Source: Treponema sp.
GTDB taxonomy: Bacteria; Spirochaetota; Spirochaetia; Treponematales; Treponemataceae
Reading direction: 5' to 3'
NCBI GenBank assembly: GCA_017935745.1
Contig: JAGBGX010000020.1
Location: 1-64,000 of the forward strand
DNA length: 64,000 nt
The translations under genes and the position numbers were made by a program. This document shows, one piece after another, positions 39,668-49,150 of this stretch (position 1 is its first letter; each line of letters starts with the position of its first letter). The notes beneath the pieces were generated by a model that saw nothing but the letters and a program-made list of their open reading frames with translations, did no database searches and was not told the DNA's origin.

Positions 39668-40858
39668 ATGACGGATTTTGAAAAGAACTATCTGCGGCAG
39701 AAGGAAGAGTACGATTCCCTGATTCACCGCAAGAACAAAAAAAGCAGCTTTTACAACGGGATTTTTGATCGCTATGAATTTCCTGTTCTCACAAGGAATC
39801 ATATTCCGCTCTTCTGGAAATATGACATGAATCCTGAGACGAATCCTCATTTTATGGAGCGGCTTGGAATCAATGCAGTCTTTAATTGCGGCGCGGTTTT
39901 TCTTGACGGAACATTTTATCTGGTGGCACGCGTTGAGGGGAGCGACAGGAAGTCATTCTTTGCTGTTGCAGAAAGCGCGAGCGGAACAGACGGATTTGAA
40001 TTCTGGGATTATCCGGTGGAAATTCCTGACTTGTATCCTGATGAAACAAATGTGTACGATATGCGGCTCACCCGCCACGAAGACGGCTGGCTGTACGGCG
40101 TGTTCTGCTCTGAAAGCAAGGACAAGTCTTCTTCTGACTTGAGCGCGGCTGTTGCACAGGCAGGAATTGTCCGCACAAAGGATCTGAAAAAGTGGGAGCG
40201 GCTTGACAATTTGAAAACGCTCCGTTCTCCGCAGCAGCGCAATGTTGTTCTGCTTCCCGAGTTTGTGAATGGAAAGTACGCTTTTTATACGCGGCCTATG
40301 GATGGGTTCATTGACACAGGAAACGGCGGCGGAATCGGGTTCGGCTTGTGCGATGATATAGCTCATGCTGTAATTGATGAAGAAAAAATTACCAGCAGAA
40401 GAAAATATCATACAATCACTGAATCGAAGAATGGAGCAGGAGCCGTTCCGATAAAGACAAAGCGCGGATGGATTCACATTGCCCACGGTGTGCGGAATAC
40501 GGCTGCCGGGCTGCGGTATGTTTTGTATTGCTTTGCAACTGACTTGAAGGATCCTTCAAAGGTGACTGCTGAGCCTTCCGGGCTGTTTCTTTCTCCGCTG
40601 GGAGCTGAGCGGACAGGCGATGTTTCAAATGTTGTGTTTACAAACGGTGCTGCTGTCACGCCTGACGGGACTGTTTACATTTACTACGCTTCAAGCGACA
40701 CACGGGTTCATGTGGCAGCAACTTCAGTTGAAAAGCTTGAGGACTATGTGTTCAATACGCCTCAGGATCCCTTGCGTTCAGCAGACTGCGTAAAGCAGCG
40801 GTGCGAATTTATCAGTGCCAATCTTGCGGCCATGAAGCAGCGCGGATTGGAAAAATAA
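39668..40858 (+). CDS. GH130 glycoside phosphorylase (probably 4-O-beta-mannosyl-glucose phosphorylase)
   Basis: 396 aa cytoplasmic five-bladed propeller enzyme of GH130. Recognisable: [57 protein letters not shown] (with the catalytic Asp of this family), GIGFGLCDD and [13 protein letters not shown]. Length and the N-terminal helical extension fit subfamily 1, which phosphorolyses mannosyl-1,4-glucose to mannose 1-phosphate and glucose. AGGA precedes ATG 39668. Followed by a second GH130 gene and a mannose-6-phosphate isomerase: a mannan-oligosaccharide pathway. Confidence 0.87.
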   Translation: MTDFEKNYLRQKEEYDSLIHRKNKKSSFYNGIFDRYEFPVLTRNHIPLFWKYDMNPETNPHFMERLGINAVFNCGAVFLDGTFYLVARVEGSDRKSFFAVAESASGTDGFEFWDYPVEIPDLYPDETNVYDMRLTRHEDGWLYGVFCSESKDKSSSDLSAAVAQAGIVRTKDLKKWERLDNLKTLRSPQQRNVVLLPEFVNGKYAFYTRPMDGFIDTGNGGGIGFGLCDDIAHAVIDEEKITSRRKYHTITESKNGAGAVPIKTKRGWIHIAHGVRNTAAGLRYVLYCFATDLKDPSKVTAEPSGLFLSPLGAERTGDVSNVVFTNGAAVTPDGTVYIYYASSDTRVHVAATSVEKLEDYVFNTPQDPLRSADCVKQRCEFISANLAAMKQRGLEK

Positions 40859-40880
40859 ACTGAAAGCAAAAATCTTTAAT

Positions 40881-40886
40881 AGGAGG
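40881..40886 (+). other. Strong ribosome-binding site without a matching start codon
   Basis: AGGAGG, consensus quality, but the first in-frame starts of the next gene are 21 (GTG 40908) and 42 (ATG 40929) bases further. Usable start codons at normal spacing are absent. Confidence 0.5.
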
Positions 40887-40928
40887 AAAAAGCAGGGCTG
40901 AAAAACAGTGTCCGGCTTTTGTAAAAGT

Positions 40929-41927
40929 ATGGTGAAAATTGTAGGTTTTTCAATTCCTAATATGCCGTGGGAAGATCGTCCCGCCCAGTCACAGGAGATT
41001 GTATGGCGGTACAGCAAGAATCCTGTCATCGGAAGAAATCCTGTTGCCGGGATGGCGCGCATTTTTAACAGTGCTGTTGCGCCTTGGAAAGAAGGCGGAT
41101 TTGTCGGTGTGTTCCGGGCGGAAAATGTGAGCGGCATTCCGCACCTGTATACAGGATTCAGCACTGATGCGCTTAACTGGAAATTTTCAGAAACGAAAAT
41201 CAAAATAACAGATGAAAATAATGCTGATGTGACTCCGGGCTATGCCTATGATCCGCGGCTTGTTTTGATTGATGATACATACTACATTATCTGGTGCACT
41301 GACTTTCACGGCCCGTCAGTGGGAATTGCATACACAAAGGATTTTAAGACATTCACTTCAAAAGGAAACGGCTTTCTTCCGTTCAACAGAAACGGCGTGC
41401 TCTTTCCCCGGAAAATCAATGGAAACTTTTATCTGCTTTCCCGTCCGTCCGACAGCGGGCACACTCCGTTTGGCGATATCTTTATTTCAGAAAGCCCGGA
41501 TTTGCTTCACTGGGGAAACCACAAGTGGGTCATGGGAAAAGCTCCTCAGTGGTGGCAGGCGGTAAAAATCGGCGCGGGATGCGCTCCAATTGAAACAGAA
41601 GAAGGATGGCTTTTGTTTTATCATGGCGTGACGAGTACATGCTCGGGATTTGTCTATTCCATGGGTGCCGCGCTGCTTGATCTTGAGAATCCTTCAAAGG
41701 TGATTCACCGGTGCGAGAATTTTATTCTTACTCCTGAAAAAGAATATGAAGAGCGGGGATTTGTTCCGAATGTAGTGTTTCCCTGCGCGGCTCTTGCAGA
41801 CAAGGATACAAACCGCATTGCAATTTACTACGGCGCGGCAGACACGTATACTGCGCTATGCTTTACAAAGGCGGATCTTGTCATTGAGTATATAAAGGCT
41901 CATGATATGTGCCGTGCTGTTCAGTAA
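40929..41927 (+). CDS. GH130 beta-mannoside phosphorylase, second paralogue
   Basis: 332 aa. GH130 subfamily 2-like: KIVGFSIPNMPWEDRP, NPVAGMARIFNSAVAPW, GFVGVFRAENVSGIPHLYTGFS, AYDPRLVLIDDTYYIIW and PTEEGWLLFYHGV-type motif (IETEEGWLLFYHGV). This subfamily acts on beta-1,4-manno-oligosaccharides, giving mannose 1-phosphate. Start uncertain: homologues begin near residue 1 here, but the only strong ribosome site is 42 bases away and GTG 40908 would add seven residues. Its GC content and codon use resemble the neighbours. Confidence 0.83.
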   Translation: MVKIVGFSIPNMPWEDRPAQSQEIVWRYSKNPVIGRNPVAGMARIFNSAVAPWKEGGFVGVFRAENVSGIPHLYTGFSTDALNWKFSETKIKITDENNADVTPGYAYDPRLVLIDDTYYIIWCTDFHGPSVGIAYTKDFKTFTSKGNGFLPFNRNGVLFPRKINGNFYLLSRPSDSGHTPFGDIFISESPDLLHWGNHKWVMGKAPQWWQAVKIGAGCAPIETEEGWLLFYHGVTSTCSGFVYSMGAALLDLENPSKVIHRCENFILTPEKEYEERGFVPNVVFPCAALADKDTNRIAIYYGAADTYTALCFTKADLVIEYIKAHDMCRAVQ

Positions 41928-41962
41928 GCTGCTGTTTTTTAAAGTCTTGCGGAGGTGAAAGC

Positions 41963-42910
41963 ATGAGTGAAGGCGCGCAGTTCAGGGAGCTGATTTTTAT
42001 CCGTCCTATTCTCAAGGAAAAGATGTGGGGCGGAACAAGGATTTCAGAATTCGGCATTGCATTTTCCTCCAGTCATGTCGGAGAATGCTGGGCTGTGAGC
42101 GCTCACCCGTGCGGTGACTGCACTGCGGTTTCAAGTCAGCTTAGAGAACAGAAGCTTTCTGAGCTGTGGAAAAATCATCATGAGCTTTTCGGTGCGGAAA
42201 AGAGCGGGCCGTTTCCGCTGATGGTAAAAATCATTGATGCCGCGCAGGATCTGTCGCTTCAGGTACATCCTGATGACGAGTATGCCGGAATTCATGAAAA
42301 CGGTTCTTTGGGAAAGACGGAATGCTGGTATGTTCTTGACGCTAAAAAAGATGCCTCGCTGATTATCGGCCATAATGCTTCCTCAAAAGATGAAGCCAGA
42401 AAACTGATTGAAGAAAAAAAGTGGGCTGAATTTATCCGCGAAGTTCCTGTCCGCAAGGGAGATTTCTTTTTCATTGAGCCGGGAACTGTCCACGCTATAA
42501 AAAACGGAATCCTTGTTCTTGAAACTCAGCAGTCAAGCGATGTGACATACCGGCTGTATGATTACGACCGGCTGTGCGACGGAAAGCCGCGGGAGCTTCA
42601 TATACAGCAGAGCCTTGATGTGATTAGTGCTCCATTCAAAGACTGTGCGCCTCCGATGCTTGGCTTGGAGACAGTCAACAGAAGCTTGAAAAAGCTTGCC
42701 GGCTGTACATTTTTTACAGTCTGGAAAGCTGATATATGCGGAGCGGAAACTGTTGTTCAGGATCAGAACTATATGATTGTCACTGTCATAGAAGGCAGCG
42801 GATTCGCCGACGAGCAGAAAATTGCCAAAGGCTCAAGCTTTATTATTCCGTCTGCATACGGATCAGTCCGATTCAGCGGAACTATGCAGCTTATCATTTC
42901 TTCTTCCTGA
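41963..42910 (+). CDS. manA: Mannose-6-phosphate isomerase, class I
   Basis: 315 aa. Interconverts mannose 6-phosphate and fructose 6-phosphate, leading mannose into glycolysis. Zinc ligands are visible: Gln and His in LQVHPDD, Glu in GKTECWYVL and His in EPGTVHAI; catalytic-region Arg in DVTYRLYDYDR. Short form of the family, as in Bacillus. GGAGGTGA supports ATG 41963; the ORF begins 54 bases earlier inside the previous gene. Its place behind two mannoside phosphorylases supports a mannan role; a mannose-1-phosphate mutase must be elsewhere. Confidence 0.92.
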   Translation: MSEGAQFRELIFIRPILKEKMWGGTRISEFGIAFSSSHVGECWAVSAHPCGDCTAVSSQLREQKLSELWKNHHELFGAEKSGPFPLMVKIIDAAQDLSLQVHPDDEYAGIHENGSLGKTECWYVLDAKKDASLIIGHNASSKDEARKLIEEKKWAEFIREVPVRKGDFFFIEPGTVHAIKNGILVLETQQSSDVTYRLYDYDRLCDGKPRELHIQQSLDVISAPFKDCAPPMLGLETVNRSLKKLAGCTFFTVWKADICGAETVVQDQNYMIVTVIEGSGFADEQKIAKGSSFIIPSAYGSVRFSGTMQLIISSS

Positions 42911-42983
42911 CAGCTCATCATTTTACCTGTTTTTTTTGCAGCAATAGTACAATCGGAAAAAATATGATAGTATTATATGCTGT

Positions 42984-43982
42984 ATGAATAAAACAAAGCG
43001 GATCAAAGATGCCAAGGGAAAGAATCATGTTCTTCTGATTGCCTGCTTTCTGCTTTGCATTGTTTTGACTCTTGCATATCTCATGCTTGAAATCGCGCGG
43101 CATCAGTATGGCTTTGAAGAAGCCGGAACTGACAGGAACTATCATGTTCTTGTTGTCGGGCAGGCTGAAAGCCAGCTTTTTTTGAATCAGGTTTTTGAAG
43201 GAGCAAAAAGCCTGAGTGAAAAGTATAATGCTGTTGTTGAGCTGAAAGTTCCGAATTCCCTGGCTGAAAACATTTCCTTGCAGTCACTGATTGATTACAG
43301 TTCATTTGTGAATGCAGACGGAATCATTGCATTTGTACATTCCCAAAGCGCGCCGTTTCATGCCGCCCTGCGCAGTGACGGAACTGACATTCCCGTTATT
43401 TCAATAGGATATTATCTTCCTGAAAATCCGCAGGTTTCATTCATAGGGAGCAACTATTCCGCGTTAGGGCGGCGGATAGGGGCTGAGTCAGAGTCTCTTT
43501 TTAATTCCCGCGGGAAGGCGTATGTTGTTATCAGCGGAATTTCAAGCAGTCCGAATCACAGCAATCTTTTGAACAGTCTGCTCGGCTATTACCGGGCAAG
43601 GTCAATTTCAAATTTTGAAGTATTTGACAAGTCGCTGAAGGAAAATGAAGAGTCAGTCTTGCAGATGCTGTGCGGCGCAAGCCTTGAAAACTCTGCGCTC
43701 ATCTGCCTGACTGAAAAAGATTCAATGACAGCGCTTCAGCTTGTAACGGCGCAAAATGAAGGAGGAAAAATCAAGATTCTCGGATTCGGAGAAAATGAAG
43801 CGCTCGGCATGTACTTGAAAAAAGGAATCCTTTCGCGGCTCATTTCCTTCGACCCGAAAAAAATCGGCAGGACTGCTATGACGGAGCTTTTTGAATACAG
43901 GAACAAGGGCTATGCAAACAGCTATATAACGGCTGAGCTTCAGGTGAGGAAGGCTGAGAATGAATGTGATGCGGCGCATTGA
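42984..43982 (+). CDS. Membrane-anchored periplasmic sugar-binding-like sensor protein
   Basis: 332 aa. One N-terminal transmembrane anchor (about 15-38) after a basic cytoplasmic tail, then a type 1 periplasmic-binding fold: YHVLVVGQAES, ADGIIAFVHSQ, IPVISIGYYLPE, VSFIGSNYSALGRRIG and IKILGFGENEALG. No lipobox. It overlaps the histidine kinase gene by 23 bases, and no transporter genes follow, so it most likely presents a sugar signal to the kinase. A TATTAT seven bases upstream of ATG suggests a short or absent leader. Confidence 0.78.
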   Translation: MNKTKRIKDAKGKNHVLLIACFLLCIVLTLAYLMLEIARHQYGFEEAGTDRNYHVLVVGQAESQLFLNQVFEGAKSLSEKYNAVVELKVPNSLAENISLQSLIDYSSFVNADGIIAFVHSQSAPFHAALRSDGTDIPVISIGYYLPENPQVSFIGSNYSALGRRIGAESESLFNSRGKAYVVISGISSSPNHSNLLNSLLGYYRARSISNFEVFDKSLKENEESVLQMLCGASLENSALICLTEKDSMTALQLVTAQNEGGKIKILGFGENEALGMYLKKGILSRLISFDPKKIGRTAMTELFEYRNKGYANSYITAELQVRKAENECDAAH

Positions 43983-45459
43983 AAGCAAAAGCCTGCGCTG
44001 GAAAATTGTGGTGAGCATGAGTTTTGTGTTCTTTATTATGAGTATAAGCCTGATAGTTACAGTCAGAATCGATCAGTATGCCATGCACATCATCGGAAAG
44101 TCATACGAGTCGAATTCAAGACTGGCGGAATTTCAAAAGGATCTGGAGGCTTTGGAAAATTCTCTTGAAATGTATATTGCGTATAGAACGTTTGAAAGCA
44201 TTGACTCATATTATACTAATTCCGTGAGCGTTGAAAATTTTTGTGCGTCAATGCAGGAATTTCCGTCTACAAATGAAGTGAGCTGCAGGGAGTATGCGGT
44301 GAATCAGCTTGCCCAGTCTTTTTTGCATTACAGCTCAAAGGCCGTTGCTCTCAGGCGGGCAAACAGTTCCAGCAATGAATTCTATGCAAAGAGCCTTGAA
44401 TGCTATACGTTTCTTCTTGACGAAATATCAAGGCTCACTGTTTTGTATACGCAGAAAAATGCAAGGGTATATGATGCGGACAGAAAAAAAGTGAATTTCA
44501 TTTTTCATGTGTACCTTGCATTCTTTGCGCTGCTTTTTATTTTTGTTCTGCTGCTTCTCGGATTTTTTGCCGGAACAATAACAAAGCCGCTTGCAGAAAT
44601 TTCCAATGTTGCGCTAAGGATTGCACGGCGCGACTTTGACGTTCCTCTCTTTAACAGGACTTCCTCTGACGAAATCGGAACTATCTGCCAGGCGTTTGAC
44701 AGAATGATAATAAGCATCCGGGAATATAGTGACACAATATGGAAAAAGGCGCGGATCGAAAATGAGCTTCGGGAGCGGGAACTGGAAATGCGCTCTCTGT
44801 ATGCGGATGCCCAGCTCAAGGCGTTTCAGAGCCAGATAAATCCGCACTTTCTGTTTAATACGCTGAATACAGGCGCCCAGCTTGCAATGATGGAAGGCGC
44901 GGACAAGACATGCTTTTTTATTGAGCAGACATCAGATTTTTTCAGGTACAATATACAGCAGAAGGAAGATGCGGCAATAAGCGAAGAGCTTGCGCTTGTT
45001 GACAGCTTTGTGTACATCATGAAAGTCCGCTTTGGAAAACGTCTTGAATTTGCAAAGGAAGTTCCTGATGAAACGTTCAGGCAGCGTCTTCCTGCAATGA
45101 CGCTTCAGCCGCTTGTAGAAAACTGCATTCAGCATGGATTGCAAAATGCCATGGGAAAAGTATTCCTGAAGCTTGAGCGGAAAAACGGATGTGCCGAAAT
45201 TGCAATTGGAGACAACGGCCCGGAATTTGATGCCGGCATCCGTGAAAGGATTTTGAGGGCGGTGCGCAGCGGAAGTTCTGCTGATTTTTCTGGAGCAGCG
45301 CCTGAGTCTGAAAAAAAAGAAGTGCATGCAGGAATCGGACTGATAAATGTTTTTTCGCGGCTCCGGCTTTATTTTCACCGGGATGGTATTTTTGACATTT
45401 GCGCTGGAAAAAATGAGTCAGGAATAAAATTTATAATCAGGGTGCCGGATCATGTATAA
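43960..45459 (+). CDS. Sensor histidine kinase, YesM/LytS type
   Basis: 499 aa. Two membrane helices (about 15-35 and 183-205) flank a 150-residue periplasmic sensor. HAMP domain TKPLAEISNVALRIARRDFDVP, then the PF06580 kinase core with phospho-acceptor His296 in QSQINPHFLFNTL, and a HATPase domain with VENCIQHGLQNA and GIGLINV. Partner of the next gene. Overlaps on both sides (23 and 8 bases) show a tightly coupled operon. YesMN systems usually sense sugars or polysaccharide fragments. Confidence 0.9.
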   Translation: MNVMRRIESKSLRWKIVVSMSFVFFIMSISLIVTVRIDQYAMHIIGKSYESNSRLAEFQKDLEALENSLEMYIAYRTFESIDSYYTNSVSVENFCASMQEFPSTNEVSCREYAVNQLAQSFLHYSSKAVALRRANSSSNEFYAKSLECYTFLLDEISRLTVLYTQKNARVYDADRKKVNFIFHVYLAFFALLFIFVLLLLGFFAGTITKPLAEISNVALRIARRDFDVPLFNRTSSDEIGTICQAFDRMIISIREYSDTIWKKARIENELRERELEMRSLYADAQLKAFQSQINPHFLFNTLNTGAQLAMMEGADKTCFFIEQTSDFFRYNIQQKEDAAISEELALVDSFVYIMKVRFGKRLEFAKEVPDETFRQRLPAMTLQPLVENCIQHGLQNAMGKVFLKLERKNGCAEIAIGDNGPEFDAGIRERILRAVRSGSSADFSGAAPESEKKEVHAGIGLINVFSRLRLYFHRDGIFDICAGKNESGIKFIIRVPDHV

Positions 45460-47017
45460 CATTTTGATTTGTGATGATGAGCAGATTATGATTGATTCCC
45501 TTCAGTTTATAATCAGAAAAAATTTTGAAGGGCAGGTGAGGCTGTTTTCAGCTTTGTCAGGAAGCGATGCCATCCAGATTTGCAGCAGTGAACGGATCGA
45601 TATTGTTTTTATGGATATACATATGCCGGGTATGAACGGCCTTGAGGCAATCAGCTGCATCCTGCGCCTGAAGCCCGATGCGGTCATTATTGTTTTGAGC
45701 GCGTTTGACTCATTTCAGTATGCTCAGGAAGCGATGAATCTTGGGGCGTACAAGTACATTACGAAGCCGGTCAACAGAAATGTTGTGATTCAGACAGTCC
45801 GGAATGTGATGAATCTTGTTGACGGGCGCAGCAGCTCTGACGATGAAGAGCTTTTGAAAAAACTTGATATTGTTTCTCCGATGGTTGAAAGCGATTTTAT
45901 TTATTCGTGCATTTTCAATTCGGACAAGAATGAAGATCTTTCAAGCTATCTCAATTATTTTAATCTGGAAGTTACAGATTACTTTTTTATCTGCGTTGAA
46001 GTTCCCCGGAGCGGATGGAAAAATCAGTATGAGCTTTGCTCAAAGATACGAAGCATTGTGTCGCAAAAAAGCAAGTGCCTTGTCGGCTCTGTTATGGCAA
46101 ACAGGATTGCGGTTTTTGTTTCTGTGGAAATTTCAGAGCATGAAGACTTGATGAGCCGCTTTCATGAAATTGCACGGGAAATATATGCTGCCCTGGCTAT
46201 GGCAGTCGGGCAGGGAGTCCGCGCCGGAATAAGCCGCCTTTCAAGCGAGCTGAAAAATGTTTCTGCCTGCTATAACGATGCTTTGTCTGCGCTGAACAGT
46301 ACTTCTCCAAATGGCGAAGCTCTTTTTTCAGATGATCTCCCTGAGTCTTCCGGCGGAAATGCTGCCATCGGAAAAATGTGCGAGCGTCTTTTGAACCGCC
46401 TGAAAATTGGAGACAATGCCGGAGTGCAGTTTCTGGCCGGTCTTTGTATTTCTGAGATGAGCAGCGCGGATGCGGATCTGGATAAAGTAAAAGGAGCTGT
46501 ATTCGAGCTTTTGATAAGCGCGAAGAATATTGTGAAGTCTGTGAATCCCCATTACGAAAATCACGCATTCAGCAGCCTTTTTTCTTCGCTGAGCGGGGCA
46601 AGCGATATATCTTCTCTGCGGGACATTTTGCAGAACAGGCTGGCGGAATGTGCTTCCGCTGTTTTCTCTTCGAGGGAGCACAAGGAAAATCCTGTTGTAA
46701 AAAAAGTATGTACATATATATTTGAAAATATGAGCAGAACTATTTCGCTCGATGATGCGGCTGCCGTTGCAGGAACAAGTCCGTTCTACCTGAGCAAGCT
46801 CTTCAAGGAAGAAACTGGAGAAACATTTATAAATTATCTTACGGACAAGCGGCTTGAAAAAGCAAAGCAGCTTCTGATTGAAACTGATTTGTCTGTCAAG
46901 GAAATTACCGGCCAGACAGGCTATAATGATCAGAATTATTTCAGCCGGCTCTTTAAAAATAAATTCGGCGTTTCTCCTACGGACTTTAGAAATGCGAACG
47001 GGGGGGGTAATTCATGA
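45452..47017 (+). CDS. Response regulator, YesN/AraC type
   Basis: 521 aa. Receiver domain 1-120 with acidic pair D8-D9, phospho-acceptor Asp55 in FMDIHMPGMNG and Lys in YITKPVN; a long middle domain of unknown ligand; C-terminal AraC double helix-turn-helix (about 415-520: ISLDDAAAVAGTSPFYLSKLFKEETGETF, then VKEITGQTGYNDQNYFSRLFKNKFGVSPTDFR). Intact. Likely regulates sugar-use genes nearby, for instance the GH130-manA operon, by analogy with YesN systems. Confidence 0.9.
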   Translation: MYNILICDDEQIMIDSLQFIIRKNFEGQVRLFSALSGSDAIQICSSERIDIVFMDIHMPGMNGLEAISCILRLKPDAVIIVLSAFDSFQYAQEAMNLGAYKYITKPVNRNVVIQTVRNVMNLVDGRSSSDDEELLKKLDIVSPMVESDFIYSCIFNSDKNEDLSSYLNYFNLEVTDYFFICVEVPRSGWKNQYELCSKIRSIVSQKSKCLVGSVMANRIAVFVSVEISEHEDLMSRFHEIAREIYAALAMAVGQGVRAGISRLSSELKNVSACYNDALSALNSTSPNGEALFSDDLPESSGGNAAIGKMCERLLNRLKIGDNAGVQFLAGLCISEMSSADADLDKVKGAVFELLISAKNIVKSVNPHYENHAFSSLFSSLSGASDISSLRDILQNRLAECASAVFSSREHKENPVVKKVCTYIFENMSRTISLDDAAAVAGTSPFYLSKLFKEETGETFINYLTDKRLEKAKQLLIETDLSVKEITGQTGYNDQNYFSRLFKNKFGVSPTDFRNANGGGNS

Positions 47018-48048
47018 AAAAAATTTTTTTAGCGGCTGGAGCCTGCGTTTTTCTTTTTGGATGCTCACAGACAAAGAAAGAGGCTTCCGTATCAGTCCAA
47101 AGTGCGGTCTCTCCTGAAAAGAAAGTCACAGTGGGATTTTCAATTGACACGCTTGCAATAGAACGGTGGCAGCGGGACCTCGATACATTTATGGCGGCTG
47201 CCAGAGAATTAGAGGCTGATGTTATTGTTCAGAATGCCGGAAACAGCGTTGAAAGGCAGAAGAAGCAGCTTATGTACCTTGTGGACCGGAATGTTGATGT
47301 CATTGTCGTCCTTCCTAAGGAAGCTTCATCATTAAAAGATGAAATTGAAAAAATCCGTGCAAAGTCTATTCCTGTTATTTCGTATGACCGGCTTTTGACT
47401 GGAGTGAAAATTGATCTGTATGTGACGGTTGACAGCTGCAAAGTCGGCGCGCTGATGGGCGAGCATCTTCAGCGGATTGCCGGCGCAAAAAACTGGCTGT
47501 GCATTCTGGGGCCGCAGGAAGATTATAATATGGAAATGATTCAAAAAGGAATTGCAGGCGCAGTGCAGGATTCATCGCACGTCATACGGGAAGTGTTTTT
47601 CACTCAGGACTGGAACTATGACTTGTCAAGGCAGAAAATGATTGATGTTGTTACGGGCGGAAATCTTCCTGATGCAATTGTCTGCGGAAACGATGCCATT
47701 GCTGACAGCGTGATTTCGGTGCTCAGATTGTATTACCCGGACAGGCATATTCCGGTTTGCGGCCAGGATGCCGATATCGCTGCGTGCCAGAACATCATGG
47801 AAGGATTTCAGGACTTTACCATCTACAAGCCGATTGTCGCGCTTGCCCAGATTGCCGCTGAATATTCCGTCAGGATTGCACGGGGAGAAAAAGCAGCCTC
47901 TCTTCCCGAAGCCGGACAGCTCATTGACAATGGGAGCGGAATGATTCCTGCCGTCATGCTGGAGCCATGCATTGTCACAAAAGAAACTATTGATGAGCTG
48001 ATTATCGGCTCAGGATTTCACACTCACGGCGAAGTTCACAGGGAATAA
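47014..48048 (+). CDS. Periplasmic sugar-binding lipoprotein (xylose/ribose-binding type)
   Basis: 344 aa. Lipoprotein signal ending FLFGC (Cys17). Type 1 periplasmic-binding domain of the XylF/ChvE kind: VTVGFSIDTLAIERWQRD, VDVIVVLPKEASSL, IPVISYDRLL, VDSCKVGALMGEHLQ and VCGNDAIADSVISVL. The start overlaps the regulator's stop (ATGA). No ATPase or permease gene follows, so it may be a second input to the sensor kinase rather than part of a transporter. Confidence 0.85.
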   Translation: MKKIFLAAGACVFLFGCSQTKKEASVSVQSAVSPEKKVTVGFSIDTLAIERWQRDLDTFMAAARELEADVIVQNAGNSVERQKKQLMYLVDRNVDVIVVLPKEASSLKDEIEKIRAKSIPVISYDRLLTGVKIDLYVTVDSCKVGALMGEHLQRIAGAKNWLCILGPQEDYNMEMIQKGIAGAVQDSSHVIREVFFTQDWNYDLSRQKMIDVVTGGNLPDAIVCGNDAIADSVISVLRLYYPDRHIPVCGQDADIAACQNIMEGFQDFTIYKPIVALAQIAAEYSVRIARGEKAASLPEAGQLIDNGSGMIPAVMLEPCIVTKETIDELIIGSGFHTHGEVHRE

Positions 48049-48074
48049 TTCTTCCGTTCCATCCGCATAAAAAA

Positions 48075-48103
48075 TTGCAATTTATTTATTTTCCTTATAT
48101 AAT
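48075..48103 (+). promoter_or_regulatory. Promoter of the MoxR/Bat operon
   Basis: TTGCAA (48075-48080), 17-base spacer, TATAAT (48098-48103). Confidence 0.7.
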
Positions 48104-48160
48104 AGCTGATATGCGGACTGCTGCTTGAAAATCCGGCAGAAACTGATTCCAGAGGTTGAG

Positions 48161-49150
48161 ATGAATACTGTAACAAAGGCAGAGCTTGACGAATGCTTTG
48201 AATATATAAAGAAATGCCGGGCGGAAATTGCAAGGCGCGTTGTTGGCCAGCGTGATGTCATTGACGGAATTATCATGGCTCTTATCGCAGGCGGACATGT
48301 GCTTCTGGAAGGCGTTCCCGGGCTTGCAAAGACGCTTGCGGTAAAAACATTTGCTGATATTTCAGGGCTTGACTGCAAGCGAATTCAGTTTACGCCGGAT
48401 TTGCTTCCTGCTGATGTGAGCGGAACGCTGATATATGATCAGGGAAGCGGAAAATTTTCTGTGCGCAAAGGGCCTGTTTTTGCAAACCTTGTGCTTGCTG
48501 ATGAAATAAACCGCGCGCCTGCGAAAGTTCAGTCTGCGCTTCTTGAGGCAATGGCAGAGCATCAGGTCACAATCGGAGAAACTTCGTATAAGCTGAGCGA
48601 TCCGTTTTTTGTCCTTGCAACTCAGAATCCGATTGAGCAGGAAGGGACATACGGACTTCCCGAAGCCGAGCTTGACCGGTTCCTGCTTAAAATTGTCGCT
48701 TCATATCCTTCGCCGGAAGAAGAAATTGAAATTGTACGGACTGAAGGAAGGGCGGCAGAAATTCCTGTGTCACCTGTCTTTTCAGCTCTCGCGCTGAAAA
48801 AGTGCCGTGCTGCTGTAGATGCGGTTACGGTGGATGACAAGATGCTTGCCTATATCGTTTCAATTGTGAATTGCACCCGCTCTTCGTCAGCCCAGAGAAC
48901 TGTCCGCAGAAGTGACATTCAGCGCTATATTTCTTTCGGTGCTTCACCCCGCGCGGGAATTGCGCTGCTTCGGTGCGCAAAAGTTCATGCTCTTTTTGAA
49001 AACAGAAGCTTTGTTTTGTCAGAAGACATTCAGGCCGTTGCGAAGCCGGTTTTGCGTCATCGCCTGGTTTTGCATTATGAAGCTGCTGCCGATGATGTTA
49101 CGCCGGATGATCTGATTTCAAGGATAATTGACCTGATGCCTCTGCCATGA
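48161..49150 (+). CDS. MoxR-family AAA ATPase
   Basis: 329 aa chaperone-like ATPase. Walker A GVPGLAKT at residues 51-58, Walker B LVLADEINRAP, ATQNPIEQEGTYGLPEAELDRF (sensor 1 region) and a C-terminal lid. First gene of the Bat cluster, where MoxR is thought to act with von Willebrand (VWA) proteins in assembling envelope complexes. GAGG precedes ATG 48161; a start at 48125 is rejected. Overlaps the next gene by four bases. Confidence 0.93.
   Translation: MNTVTKAELDECFEYIKKCRAEIARRVVGQRDVIDGIIMALIAGGHVLLEGVPGLAKTLAVKTFADISGLDCKRIQFTPDLLPADVSGTLIYDQGSGKFSVRKGPVFANLVLADEINRAPAKVQSALLEAMAEHQVTIGETSYKLSDPFFVLATQNPIEQEGTYGLPEAELDRFLLKIVASYPSPEEEIEIVRTEGRAAEIPVSPVFSALALKKCRAAVDAVTVDDKMLAYIVSIVNCTRSSSAQRTVRRSDIQRYISFGASPRAGIALLRCAKVHALFENRSFVLSEDIQAVAKPVLRHRLVLHYEAAADDVTPDDLISRIIDLMPLP

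Noticed and set aside
43960-48048. Sugar ABC importer operon
   Set aside because: Two binding proteins are present but there is no ATPase or permease; the neighbours are a histidine kinase and a response regulator.
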